Positions 20,979 through 30,004 of a stretch of DNA of 57,722 nucleotides are shown piece after piece. Both the position numbers and the translations under genes were made by a program. The stretch is from positions 1-57,722 of the forward strand of contig JAJRVM010000249.1 of assembly GCA_024277285.1 (NCBI GenBank), given 5' to 3'. The notes beneath the pieces are model-generated. The model saw only the letters and a list, made by a program, of their open reading frames with translations. It had not been told where the DNA came from and ran no database searches. Numbering within the stretch: position 1 is the stretch's first letter; every line of letters starts with the position of its first letter. Source of the stretch: Planctomycetota bacterium. Its GTDB lineage: Bacteria > Planctomycetota > Planctomycetia > Pirellulales > Pirellulaceae.

Positions 20979-22466
20979 TTACAGTGGCCGAACGACGGAG
21001 GTGCAACGCAGGTAGTCCAACAACGTGTCGGGTGACAGGACGCCGCCCCCCAGGCCGCTCTTGTTAACCCCTGCGTAGGGTACGCCGTGCGGAAACAGGT
21101 TATGAGCGTTGATCCAGCTGTTGCCCGCGGTCATCGATTCGGCAACGCGGCGGGCTCGATCCATATCACTTGTCCAGACGCTATTGGCCAGGCCATAGTC
21201 CGTGTCGTTGGCCATGTCGATCGCTTCCTCTTCGGTATGAAACGACGTCAAATAGGCGACTGGGCCAAAAATCTCCTCGCGCGCCGCTACGTTATCGAGC
21301 GAACCGACAAGCAGTGCCGGTTTGACATAGAAACCGTTGCGATCCGCCAGTTCCAGAACACCTCCTTCCAGCACCAGGTCAGCCCCTTCTTGTTGGCCGC
21401 GGTCCAAGTAGCCAAGTATTCGTTGACGTTGCTTTTCGCTGACGACCGGCCCCATTTGCGTGGCCTCGTCCAACTGATAGCCGATCACGACTTTCCTCAG
21501 GCGATCGGCGCACTTCGTGACGAACTGGTCAAAGATCGAATCTTGCACCAGCCACCGCGTGGCATCGCAGCAAACTTGCCCCGTGTGGAACGTGATGGCC
21601 TGGGCCAGTTTGTTGACCGTGTCGTCGAGGTCAACGTCGTCGAATACGACCGCCGCGCCCTTGCCTCCAAGCTCTAACTTGACGGGGACCAGGTTGCGTC
21701 CGCACACTTCGGCGACCATGCGTCCCACTTCGGGCGAGCCCGTGAATGACATGCGTCGCAGGCCTGGGTGCGCGGCCAGCGCCGCACCGGCCGTTTGCCC
21801 GAGCCCCGGCACGACATTGATCACGCCGTCGGGAATTCCTACTTCCTTGGCCAGATGAGCCAGGTAGATGGTCGAGAGTGGCGTGTCTTCGGCTGGCTTG
21901 ATAACGACCGTGTTGCCGGCCGCCAGCGCGGGAGCGATTCCCCAGCCCACCAACAGCAGCGGGAAATTCCATGGGAAGATGAAACCGCACGGTCCCCACG
22001 GTTGCCGGACGGTCCATGCCTCGTGCTGCGCGACCGCCAGCGTGCTGCGGTATTCGGCATGCAATGCCAGTTCGGCGAAATAACGCATCGTCGCGATAAA
22101 ATGCTGCACATCGCCAATCGCCTGGGCGTAGACTTTGCCACAATCGAGCGCTTCAAGGTACCCGATGGTCTCCTGTCGTTTCTCGACCACATCCGCCAAA
22201 CGGTGCAGCATGGCACTGCGTTGGCTGACCGGCAGCTTGGCCCACGCGGCGTTAGCAAAAGCGTCGGCCGCTGCGCTGACGGCCTGGTCTACTTCCTTGG
22301 CCTGCATCGCTGCGACTTCCGCGAGCGGCTCGCCTGTGCCAGGGTCACGCGTGATGAAGATACCGTCGTCGTTTGCATAGGTTTTCTGCCCACCGATCAT
22401 CGCCGCAAGCGGTTGTCTTGCCAGAAACTGAGTCACTTCCGGAGGAAGCTGCAGGGTCGTGGTCAT
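20979..22466 (-). CDS. NAD(P)-dependent aldehyde dehydrogenase
   Basis: Class I/II-type aldehyde dehydrogenase of 495 residues that oxidises an aldehyde to the carboxylic acid. The catalytic set is intact: N167 in FPWNFPLL, E265 in LELGGKG, and C299 in GQVCC, with the cofactor-binding FTGSPEVG at 241-248. It is closest in style to betaine or phenylacetaldehyde dehydrogenases, but the substrate cannot be told. Length and start are normal. It stands alone, with 765 bp of non-coding DNA upstream. Confidence 0.93.
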   Translation of the reverse strand: MTTTLQLPPEVTQFLARQPLAAMIGGQKTYANDDGIFITRDPGTGEPLAEVAAMQAKEVDQAVSAAADAFANAAWAKLPVSQRSAMLHRLADVVEKRQETIGYLEALDCGKVYAQAIGDVQHFIATMRYFAELALHAEYRSTLAVAQHEAWTVRQPWGPCGFIFPWNFPLLLVGWGIAPALAAGNTVVIKPAEDTPLSTIYLAHLAKEVGIPDGVINVVPGLGQTAGAALAAHPGLRRMSFTGSPEVGRMVAEVCGRNLVPVKLELGGKGAAVVFDDVDLDDTVNKLAQAITFHTGQVCCDATRWLVQDSIFDQFVTKCADRLRKVVIGYQLDEATQMGPVVSEKQRQRILGYLDRGQQEGADLVLEGGVLELADRNGFYVKPALLVGSLDNVAAREEIFGPVAYLTSFHTEEEAIDMANDTDYGLANSVWTSDMDRARRVAESMTAGNSWINAHNLFPHGVPYAGVNKSGLGGGVLSPDTLLDYLRCTSVVRPL

Positions 22467-23231
22467 CGTTGGTTTCTCCTGTCGTTAATCTCAAGGCTCG
22501 TCAGCGATTGTCGTGTCCCACCGCCGTCGATGGCCAAAGCCTGATCGCGTGCGCTCACACTTTCTTCCAGTGGCCCTTTCTTCCAGCGGCCCTGTCTTCC
22601 AGCGGCAGCACTTGAGTAACGGTTCATCGATACGCGCCATCTGAGGGGCACATTCTACAATAGGCATGGTACCATAATGACAGTTCCGTTTGAACATTCA
22701 CGCAGTGCGCACGGAGCGGCCCACCAGGATGGCCGAAGTGCGCTGGAGAAGACGCGAATCGCCGACCGTCGCGTACGCTTGACGGTCAGCTATCCTGCCG
22801 CGTCCGCGTGGCCTCATTGGCCACATGGCCAACAACTGCCGACGATTTCCCACTAGCTCAGCGGAGTTGCCTGTTTCCGTCGCCGGGTGGGTCGAAAACC
22901 AGAGCATGAGACTCTAGAATGACCGGTGTAACGGCCGAGCAAGCTCGGCTGACGCAATTTCGGCTGGCAAAACGCCGATCTAGCATCGGTTTCAGCCGAA
23001 GTGGGGTGGGAATGAGCCAGTGGTTGCCTGCGTGTTTCAAGTTGCGCGTCTTTGAGTTCATCTCGCACTTCACCGTGTTCAGTGGAGAGTTATGGCCGAC
23101 GAGACTTAGAGGCTGTCACACAACTTGGCGGGCTCCGTTGGTTTGCTCGGTACTGACTGTACCTACCGATGGTTTTGTGACAGGTTCTTAGATTCACCGT
23201 GAGATTTTGTTCGTCCTGGAGAACCCAAGAA
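22467..23231. other. Gene-free stretch with short tandem repeats and a mini-element
   Basis: No convincing gene. Near 22561-22607 there are three imperfect tandem copies of a 16-17-nt unit containing TCTTCCAGCGGC. A 79-bp mobile mini-element lies at 23109-23187 and is listed separately. The stretch should include the promoter of the aldehyde dehydrogenase at its left end. Confidence 0.5.
23109..23187. mobile_element. 79-bp IS5-like mini-element
   Basis: The left end GAGGCTGTCACACAAC and the reverse complement of the right end, GAACCTGTCACAAAAC, match at 13 of 16 positions. Both sides are flanked by TTA (23106-23108 and 23188-23190). IS5-group elements often duplicate a short TNA or YTAR target and have CTGTC-rich ends. 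It has no coding capacity, so it would be a non-autonomous derivative. It sits about 45 bp before a small open reading frame. Confidence 0.5.
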
Positions 23232-23516
23232 ATGCAAACTTCGATCGCCGTTCCTCAAGCGTTCTCGATAAGAGACGAAAACGAGTTCTACCCGATCCAG
23301 CATCTGCTGGCTCGGTTGAACTCGAAGCTCATGGTGGTACGTGTCGCCACTGGGCGCCATATTCATGGCGGGCCGACGGTGGTCTGGGGGTTGGTCTACC
23401 TGGACGGCAAGGCTCCCTCGCAAGACGCGGTCGAAAGTGCCTTGCAGAAAGCGGGCTTTGATCTCGCCAACAACGTTGCGGTCGAGGCTTCATGCTTGTG
23501 GGGCGCTGAGAGTTGA
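23232..23516 (+). CDS. Small hypothetical protein, 94 residues
   Basis: Open frame with ATG preceded by GGAG at a reasonable distance. Its translation (SIRDENEFYPIQHLLARLNS, VVWGLVYLDGKAPSQDAVES) has balanced composition and an alternating strand/helix look. I do not recognise the family. No signal peptide or membrane segment is seen. It has no co-directional neighbour. It may be a real orphan gene or a chance frame. Confidence 0.45.
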   Translation: MQTSIAVPQAFSIRDENEFYPIQHLLARLNSKLMVVRVATGRHIHGGPTVVWGLVYLDGKAPSQDAVESALQKAGFDLANNVAVEASCLWGAES

Positions 23517-23656
23517 GAGGCGTAAGGAAGAGATTGGAAACGGCAATTGATCTGCGGAGTCGCCGCATCACTCTTGGAATCCGAGCGCGCGTTGTGGGAG
23601 CCCGTCCAGTTAAGACGGGCGGCTCGCGTTTGGTAGGCTTGCGCCATCCATACCGT

Positions 23657-24751
23657 TTACTGTAATGGAGCGTGACAGTTACAGGATTCGTCGGAAGATG
23701 AGCCACACGCCGTTTGTGGACGTGTGGACACGTATCGCATGCGTCCATCTCGATCCCCTAGATCGCGATTGGCGCCAAGCATGGTGCGCCACGGGATACC
23801 ATAGAAGGGGCTGACGGTTGGTTCCAACCAAAGTTCGTCGACTTTGGCTTCACGTGCAAGCTCGATTGCGCGCTTTTGGTGTTTGCGTTGCTCGGTCCAA
23901 CGGAACAGCAGGTACTTCCAGCAGATGATGGGCCGTTTGAGGCCGCGTGCGTCCCGATATGCCACGAGCTGTTTCATGTTTTCGTAAACGGTTTCAAAAT
24001 GTGCACCGCGTTGATACCGTTCGACCATGGTTTGGTTGATGCCGTCGAGCGAGATCTGGATGTGATCGAACAACATGGCAGCTTCGCGCTTCGAGTCGCT
24101 GTTAATCATCATGCCGTTGGTTGAGACTTGGATGCGAATCTCGGGATTGTGTGCGCGAATTGTCAGCAATTCGGTCGCGAGTCGTTTGGAGAGAAATGGT
24201 TCACCGAGGTGATGGTATGTGATCTCACGCACGCCAATTTGACGCATCTCTCTTGCCAGTCGTTCTATGTCTTCTAGTGACATCATGCGCCGTTTACGCA
24301 GTGTCTTTACCAAGTCTCGATTGCAGCTTACGCAACGCAGGTTGCATGCACTAGTGTTCTCGACCAAGATCGAGTGCGGTGGTGTTACTTCGCTAAGTGC
24401 CCGCTGGGCTTCTGCTTGCGTGGTTTTTCGAAGATGTACACAGCGCACGCAGTTGTTGGTTGGAAGCTGTCCGGCGGACAACTGTTGACGAAATCGCTGC
24501 GCCTTTTCGCCGTGAAGCACATCATGGAAGCTGGTCTTGCGTAAGTCCCCTAGCTGGCCAGTGCCATCGGTGTCCCGATAGCTGCAGGAAAGCATCAAGT
24601 CGGAATTGACGCAGACGCCGGGGTGACCTTTGCCCAATAACGCTTCGCAAACAAACACTTTACGCTGAGTTCGGGCCGCACTGTTCAATACGATAGATCC
24701 GGTTTTGCGTAATAGTGCAGACGCTCGGATCGCTACGGCATCATAGGCCAT
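23657..24751 (-). CDS. Radical SAM protein with N-terminal SPASM-like cysteine region
   Basis: Protein of 364 residues. The radical SAM core starts at C136-x3-C140-x2-C143 (SACNLRCVSC), which binds the 4Fe-4S cluster that cleaves S-adenosylmethionine. Before it, residues 35-104 hold cysteines 35, 47, 56, 101 and 104 with GQLGDLRKTSFHDVLHGEKA, a pattern like the SPASM auxiliary-cluster domain. SPASM normally sits C-terminal, so the order appears reversed. The extreme C-terminus has another short cysteine cluster. The substrate is unknown; peptide modification or surface-sugar pathways are possible. It is divergently oriented to the DUF4832 gene, 296 bp apart. Confidence 0.85.
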   Translation of the reverse strand: MAYDAVAIRASALLRKTGSIVLNSAARTQRKVFVCEALLGKGHPGVCVNSDLMLSCSYRDTDGTGQLGDLRKTSFHDVLHGEKAQRFRQQLSAGQLPTNNCVRCVHLRKTTQAEAQRALSEVTPPHSILVENTSACNLRCVSCNRDLVKTLRKRRMMSLEDIERLAREMRQIGVREITYHHLGEPFLSKRLATELLTIRAHNPEIRIQVSTNGMMINSDSKREAAMLFDHIQISLDGINQTMVERYQRGAHFETVYENMKQLVAYRDARGLKRPIICWKYLLFRWTEQRKHQKRAIELAREAKVDELWLEPTVSPFYGIPWRTMLGANRDLGDRDGRMRYVSTRPQTACGSSSDESCNCHAPLQ

Positions 24752-25047
24752 CGGTACTCTCGATCAAAAGAGAAAAACAAGACGAGTTAGCGGGGAAGGG
24801 GGCGGGAAACCACCTGAAAAGGAAGTCTACGTCACGAAACGGTGTGAGTTGTGTGGGTTGAACGGGTTCGTTGCGATAATCTGCTACCGTACCGCTCGCG
24901 GGCATCTTAGTGGCAAGCGGTTTTGGGAGACAGTAAGGAGACTCGGGTGTCCTCGTTTTGTCCGACAACACACCAAAGGAACGCATCGACAGATCGTATC
25001 GGACGCTCTTGTTTGTCGTTGTTCGACCCGTTGAGTATAACGAGGAC

Positions 25048-26538
25048 ATGCCTTTCAAGAAAACCGTGCAACGGAGTGCTATCGTGAGTATGCTCGTGCG
25101 ACGCTCAATGCAATTGACGTTATTGCTGGCCACCGTTTCGATTCTTATGGCCGCGGACCGTCCGTCTGAATGGATTACGATCCTGCCGGCAAAGACCGAT
25201 GCGATTCTGGCGAATCCAGGGGTTGGTTGGCAAACGTTTCATCGTACGGCGAAGATCGACAAAAGCCTTCCCGATTGGATCCCCTCGACCGTCTGCTACC
25301 AGCGCTTCAGCTGGCGCGAATTAGAGCCGGCACGAGGCAAGATCGACGAGGTGTTGTTGCGACGTTTTCTGCAGCAGACCAAGGCCGCTGGGCAGAAGGG
25401 GGCGTTACGTGTCATGTGCTGTTCGTCAACACCAGGCGAGCCGTACCATCCGACTTGGCTCGTCGAAGCGGGCGGGAAAGTCGTCGCCACGCGGTATGGT
25501 TGGAGTCGCAAGCTGGAGGTTCCCGATCTTGATGACCGAACCACGCTTGCAGCGCATCTCGACTTTATCAAACGGTTAGGCGCGATCCTGGACGGCGACA
25601 AAGACCTGGATCATGTCGACATCGGATCGGTCGGATGGTGGGGCGAGTGGCATATGAGTGATGCATCGAATGCCTCGATGCCAACGCCAAAGAACCAGAA
25701 GAGGATCGTCGACGCCTACCTGACCGCCTTCTCAAACACGCCTCTGCTGATGTTGGTCAACGGCGGCGAGATGTTGGCCTATGCGACCAGCAAGGGAGCG
25801 GGATGGCGTGCGGACTCGCTGGGCGACATGGGAACGTTTTGGAAGAAGTGGTCGCACATGCGTGTTGCCTACCCACAGTGGTTAACCGACGCCAAAGTGC
25901 TTGACGTCTGGCGGCAGGCACCGGTGGCGTTCGAAACGGGGGGCGACATGCGCGTGTGGGCGGTGGCACGCTTTGACTTTCGCTATATCTTCGACTACGC
26001 CTTGGCACTGCATGCCTCGCAGATCAACAATAAATCAGCTTCCTTGCCAAAGAGCCAGAAAACTCGGCAGGAGATTCGACGTTTCTTGCGGCGGCTGGGG
26101 TACCGGTTCGAGTTGATCGAACTTCGCCATCCCAAACAGATGGCGCCGGGTAAGATGCTCACGCTGCATATGCGGTGGCGGAACACAGGATCCGCACCCT
26201 GTTACCGGCGGTACCACCTGGCCTATCGATTGACCGACCGTGGCGGCAAGTCTCGCGTTATTTCAAGTGCCATTACCGTCGAACGCTGGATGCCGGGTAG
26301 CGTCAAACCGTTTACGCCCGCGTTCATGAAATCGCCACCCGTGTTGCCGCCGGGCAAGATCGTCGACGTCGTTGATTCGGTGCCGATTTCCAAGAACTTG
26401 GCACCGGGCCGATACCGTCTGGCATTGGCGGTGGTTGAGGAAGACGCGAACACGCCGATCGTCCAATTGGGGATCGCCGGCCGGGATCCTTCGGGCTGGT
26501 ACCCGTTGAGCTCGGTCGAATGCAAGTCGAGTGACTGA
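25048..26538 (+). CDS. Secreted DUF4832-type glycosidase-like protein
   Basis: Protein of 496 residues from the ATG at 25048, which has GAGG six bases upstream. Residues about 10-35 form a signal peptide (MQLTLLLATVSILMAADRPS). The N-terminal half (GVGWQTF, YQRFSWRELEPARGKID, GWWGEWH) looks like a glycoside-hydrolase TIM barrel of the DUF4874/DUF4832 kind. The C-terminal part (GKMLTLHMRWRNTGSAPCYR) is a beta-sandwich typical of DUF4832. It is probably exported and acts on polysaccharide, but no substrate can be named. There is no obvious operon partner. Confidence 0.75.
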   Translation: MPFKKTVQRSAIVSMLVRRSMQLTLLLATVSILMAADRPSEWITILPAKTDAILANPGVGWQTFHRTAKIDKSLPDWIPSTVCYQRFSWRELEPARGKIDEVLLRRFLQQTKAAGQKGALRVMCCSSTPGEPYHPTWLVEAGGKVVATRYGWSRKLEVPDLDDRTTLAAHLDFIKRLGAILDGDKDLDHVDIGSVGWWGEWHMSDASNASMPTPKNQKRIVDAYLTAFSNTPLLMLVNGGEMLAYATSKGAGWRADSLGDMGTFWKKWSHMRVAYPQWLTDAKVLDVWRQAPVAFETGGDMRVWAVARFDFRYIFDYALALHASQINNKSASLPKSQKTRQEIRRFLRRLGYRFELIELRHPKQMAPGKMLTLHMRWRNTGSAPCYRRYHLAYRLTDRGGKSRVISSAITVERWMPGSVKPFTPAFMKSPPVLPPGKIVDVVDSVPISKNLAPGRYRLALAVVEEDANTPIVQLGIAGRDPSGWYPLSSVECKSSD

Positions 26539-27022
26539 TCTGCCGCAGCGGGGCGCGCAAATCAAACGTTACGAGTCCAGAGTGGCGAGTCCAGAGCCAG
26601 AAGGGCGTAAATTGCCCGATGTCTCGCAAGGAAACGATGTGCGCGGGTTGCGCTGGGCTAGTCGACGATTTGGGCCATGTTGCTGCTGTTGAACACGACG
26701 GTTTTCGTTCCTAATAGACACCTGCTCTGCTCGAACACTTGCTCGACGGCGAGCTGATCGCAACGCAATCCATCTGGCGTTATTCTTTGCCCTTAATCTT
26801 CTCTTGCCATTTTCTGCCATCGCCCTCATGGACGGTGTGCTGGTCGTTCTTTTGGGAGGGCAAGAGAAAATGGCGGGCAAAAGAAAAAGTGTGCTGCCAG
26901 CGTCTCGTCCGCCCGTGGTATGCCAGGTCTCGACTGCTAGCCACTTGCCTGCGAGGCCAGGTTCCCCAGCCTTTCACGGAACAAAAACGGGATAAACCGG
27001 CGCCCTGCTCACCATTCAATTC
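26539..27022. repeat. Gene-free stretch with dispersed repeat B, copy 1
   Basis: No gene seen. Positions about 26860-27003 resemble 39970-40107. Shared blocks, in order, are GGGCAA..AAAATG.CGGGCAA, AGTGTG.TGCCAGC, TGCCCGT, CTGCTAGC and GGAACAA..GGGATAAAC. The left part also carries an imperfect inverted repeat around TTGCCATTTTCTGCC. A duplication GAGTCCAGAG occurs at 26573-26600. Confidence 0.5.
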
Positions 27023-27205
27023 TCAACGCGTCAGACGCTGCTGATACACGCGCACGTAGTCAATCAGCATCTGCTGCGGGAAGATGGTGTTATCGATCCC
27101 TTTTTGGCCCCCCCACCCACCACCGACAGCGATGTTCAGCTTCAGATAGAAGGCCTTGTCGAACGGCCACGCATGGGGACCGGTCCCTTCGTTCTTGAAC
27201 GTGTC
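27023..27205 (-). pseudogene. C-terminal remnant of a GH16 beta-glucanase-like gene
   Basis: The translation of about 60 codons (FKNEGTGPHAWPFDKAFYLK, then GGGWGGQKGIDN and QMLIDYVRVYQ) matches the C-terminal end of family 16 glycoside hydrolases. The catalytic ExDxxE region is absent. The frame upstream runs into the small membrane protein gene in another reading frame, so this is a leftover of a deleted gene rather than a short enzyme. It ends close to repeat B. Confidence 0.7.
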
Positions 27206-27239
27206 AGGGAAGGCAGCACGAGTCGTTTCAAAACGAAGC

Positions 27240-27653
27240 CTAGTTCTTTTCGCTTCTCGCCTCACTCTGCAGCCATAGGATGGCAACTCCAAAAACGATC
27301 GTAAAAGGGCCTTCGACCGCCGTCCATTGGAACGGCATATCCGAAAAATAATCGATTCCGAACAGGGTGACACCAACAAGGATTGATGCCACGGCCAGCA
27401 GCGTGATGATCTCGCGATAGCGGCGCATGTCGAAAGATACGAAAAGCACGATCACACCGAACAACGCGTAGAACATCGAGAGCGATCTTGCCAGGTAGCT
27501 GACGATCGGTGCGTCGGGCAACGTGCCGAGGCCCAAGTACCCATGCATGGCGTTCATCCAGCTGTACGGAAGGAATATCGCTGGAATGGCAAACAACGCG
27601 GACACGCCGAGCAGTCGCAAAAGGATCGCAATGGTTCGTTCAGGATTTGTCAT
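27240..27653 (-). CDS. Small membrane protein, 137 residues
   Basis: Four hydrophobic segments are visible: about 8-30, 45-75, 78-100 and 110-130. No family is recognised. It lies 159 bp after the Na+/sugar symporter gene on the same strand, at the distal end of the arabinose cluster. ATG start. It could be an accessory membrane protein of the cluster, but nothing in the sequence proves this. Confidence 0.65.
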   Translation of the reverse strand: MTNPERTIAILLRLLGVSALFAIPAIFLPYSWMNAMHGYLGLGTLPDAPIVSYLARSLSMFYALFGVIVLFVSFDMRRYREIITLLAVASILVGVTLFGIDYFSDMPFQWTAVEGPFTIVFGVAILWLQSEARSEKN

Positions 27654-27812
27654 GGCTCAATCCACCGTCGGCCGCTCATGTTCGTTCGATCCGTGTGTGC
27701 GACGTTCTCTTCGTTTTCCAAGCGTATCGTGCCCCAGAAACAAGTCCCTTGCAGCTCGATTGCAAAGTCGTTTTGTGCACATCGAGCGCAAGCGTTCGCC
27801 GATGACTTTGTA

Positions 27813-29648
27813 CTAGCCTCGGAAATAGAGGTACGCGGCCAGGATCGCCACGAGCACCAGCGCGGAAAACAGGACATCCACGGCACTCCAACTGTCACGC
27901 GTCTCCTGGCGTTGCTTGTCGGTCATCGTGGCAAAGGTCAAGCCGGAAATTTTTTCGTAGTCCGGAGCACGGGTGGCATAGCTTACGACCACCATGACCA
28001 CGGCACAGACAATCAAGATGATGATACTGTAATACTGGAAGAAAATATTGTTAACAATCCACAGAAACGACCCTTCGGTGTAATGGAAGTCCTTGAGCGC
28101 TTCGATGCTCCCTTTCAGCTTGATGGGTGTGTCGATAGCCAACCGGAACAACCCCATTACAAAACCGACGATCAATGCCGCCAGGCACCCGGCGCCGTTG
28201 AGTCGTTTCCAGAAGATTCCCATAAAGAAGACCACGAAGATGGGCGGGGCCAAATAGGCTTGCACGCCTTGCAGATAGTCATAAAGTCCTCTCCCATTCT
28301 TGATGACAGGGATCCAGGCCAAACCGATCAACACCATTGCGACGGTGGCGATCCGTCCAATCCAAACCAATCGCGCTTGTGACACATTGGGACGCAGCTT
28401 GGAGTAGAAGTCCATGGTGAACAGTGTCGCGGAAGCATTGAAGACACCAGCCAGCGAACTCATCAATGCGGCCAGGAGCCCGGCCACGACCATGCCACGC
28501 ACGCCGACGGGCAGCACATTGGTCACCAGCAGCGGAAAGGCCTTCTGCGCTTCGTTGCGTTTGATCTTGCCGTCTTGATCCAAAATCGCGTTGGCAAGTG
28601 CTGGGTAGGTTGTCCGAGTGCCATCGGTTTGTGTGGCCGATGCCGACTGAGCAGTTTGCGCCGTTCCCGACGGTACATTATTCGCTTGTGTCGCCAAGGC
28701 AAAGCAGATCATGCCGGGAATAATGAAGATGAAAACGGGTAGCAGTTTGAGCAATGCGGCGGCGATCGAACCGCGGCGTGCTTCGGTTTCGTTCGGTGCG
28801 CCCAATACACGTTGGACGATGTATTGATCCGTGCACCAGTACCAAAGCCCAATGACCGGCGCACAGAATAACATACTGAGCCAGGGGTATTCGCCGTTGA
28901 AATACCAGGCCATTCGGCCGGATTCCCGGACCGGCGCCCAGGTTGCTTCCATGTTGGCGGGGACCAGCGGCTTCCAGAGATTGAACATCTCGCTGCCACA
29001 GATCTCACGCAGTTCAGACCATCCCCCCAGGGCTTTGAGCCCAAAGAAGGTGACCAGCGCCGAGCCCATGACCAGGACCAGCGTCTGCAGCGCCTCGGTA
29101 TAGGCAACGGCCCGCAAGCCGCCCAGCACGGTGTAGATTCCAGTCAAGACAATGACCAGGATCGAACCGATCCAGAAACTGTCCAGAGGGCCTAGCCTCA
29201 ACTCGGGGAGCAGTACGGAAAAAACAATGCCGCCAGCAAATATGCCGACCGCGATCTTGGTGATGACATAGGCGACCAGTGTAATGATGGACAGCACCCA
29301 GCGGCTGGTCGGATTGAATCGTTTCTCGAGAAATTCGGGCATCGTGAAGACTCGCGAGCGCATGTAGAACGGTACGAGGACCCAGGCCAAGACCAGCAAG
29401 CACCAGGCATGCAGCTCGTAGTGAGCCATCGCGACGCCATCGGTCGTCCCCGATCCGGCCAGGCCGACCAAGTGCTCGGAACCGATATTCGAGGCGAAAA
29501 TCGACGCACCAATAATCCACCAGCTCAAGTTGCGGCCAGCCAGGAAGTAGTCATCCGCCGTGTCCTTGCTCTTGCGGATGACCCACCACGCCAAAGCAAA
29601 CAGGACGCCGAAATAGAGTGCGACAACCAACCAGTCAAGTGTTTCCAT
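27813..29648 (-). CDS. Sodium/sugar symporter (SSS/SGLT family)
   Basis: Inner membrane transporter of 611 residues with about 14 hydrophobic segments. Motifs are typical of the sodium:solute symporter family near SGLT: YFLAGRNLSWWIIGASIFAS, NIGSEHLVGLAGSG, GGLRAVAYTEALQTLVL and WYWCTDQYIVQRVLGA. It follows araA on the same strand after 356 bp, so L-arabinose or an arabinose-containing sugar is the likely substrate. The cation is assumed to be Na+ from the family. Confidence 0.88.
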   Translation of the reverse strand: METLDWLVVALYFGVLFALAWWVIRKSKDTADDYFLAGRNLSWWIIGASIFASNIGSEHLVGLAGSGTTDGVAMAHYELHAWCLLVLAWVLVPFYMRSRVFTMPEFLEKRFNPTSRWVLSIITLVAYVITKIAVGIFAGGIVFSVLLPELRLGPLDSFWIGSILVIVLTGIYTVLGGLRAVAYTEALQTLVLVMGSALVTFFGLKALGGWSELREICGSEMFNLWKPLVPANMEATWAPVRESGRMAWYFNGEYPWLSMLFCAPVIGLWYWCTDQYIVQRVLGAPNETEARRGSIAAALLKLLPVFIFIIPGMICFALATQANNVPSGTAQTAQSASATQTDGTRTTYPALANAILDQDGKIKRNEAQKAFPLLVTNVLPVGVRGMVVAGLLAALMSSLAGVFNASATLFTMDFYSKLRPNVSQARLVWIGRIATVAMVLIGLAWIPVIKNGRGLYDYLQGVQAYLAPPIFVVFFMGIFWKRLNGAGCLAALIVGFVMGLFRLAIDTPIKLKGSIEALKDFHYTEGSFLWIVNNIFFQYYSIIILIVCAVVMVVVSYATRAPDYEKISGLTFATMTDKQRQETRDSWSAVDVLFSALVLVAILAAYLYFRG

Positions 29649-29829
29649 GTCTCTACCTTTCGTTTCGCCGCTTCACCACAACCATTTATCGAATTGTCAT
29701 CGCAATCTACAACCGGGACAACGTTCTGGCCCGGCGCGATAACTTGTTGCCGCGCGGTTTCTTGCCTTTCCCTCTCTCCTCGTTGCCGAAGGCGGCGGGG
29801 GGAGAGCGAAGTGACGTATCGTTTCTAGC

Positions 29830-29938
29830 CAATGTTGAAGCAAACCCCGTCTTGATTCGGCCTCAGCTAAGCGGCGATTAATGGAAAACATTACGTTCGA
29901 CCGACGAAAGACGCGTTGTTGGTAGCCGACCAGTCGTG
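29830..29938 (-). repeat. Dispersed repeat A, copy 1
   Basis: Read on the minus strand it shares with 36066-36181 the blocks CACGACTGGTC.GCTACC, GGTCGAACGTAATGTT, TCCATT.ATCGCCGCTT and GCTGAGGCCGAA, and ends in GGTTTGCTT. The two copies are inverted relative to each other. It sits in the 356-bp gap between araA and the symporter gene, and the rest of the gap shows no gene. Confidence 0.7.
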
Positions 29939-30004
29939 CTCCCGGCCGGGGCAAGCCCGGCGGAGAGCCTCGTTTCCGTGAACCGTTTCCCCTTTCGCAC
30001 TGTC

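Noticed and set aside
22845..22920. tRNA-like string (ACTAGCTCAGCGGAG) near 22851
   Set aside because: It resembles a D-arm only. No acceptor stem, anticodon stem or T-loop sequence follows at the right spacing.
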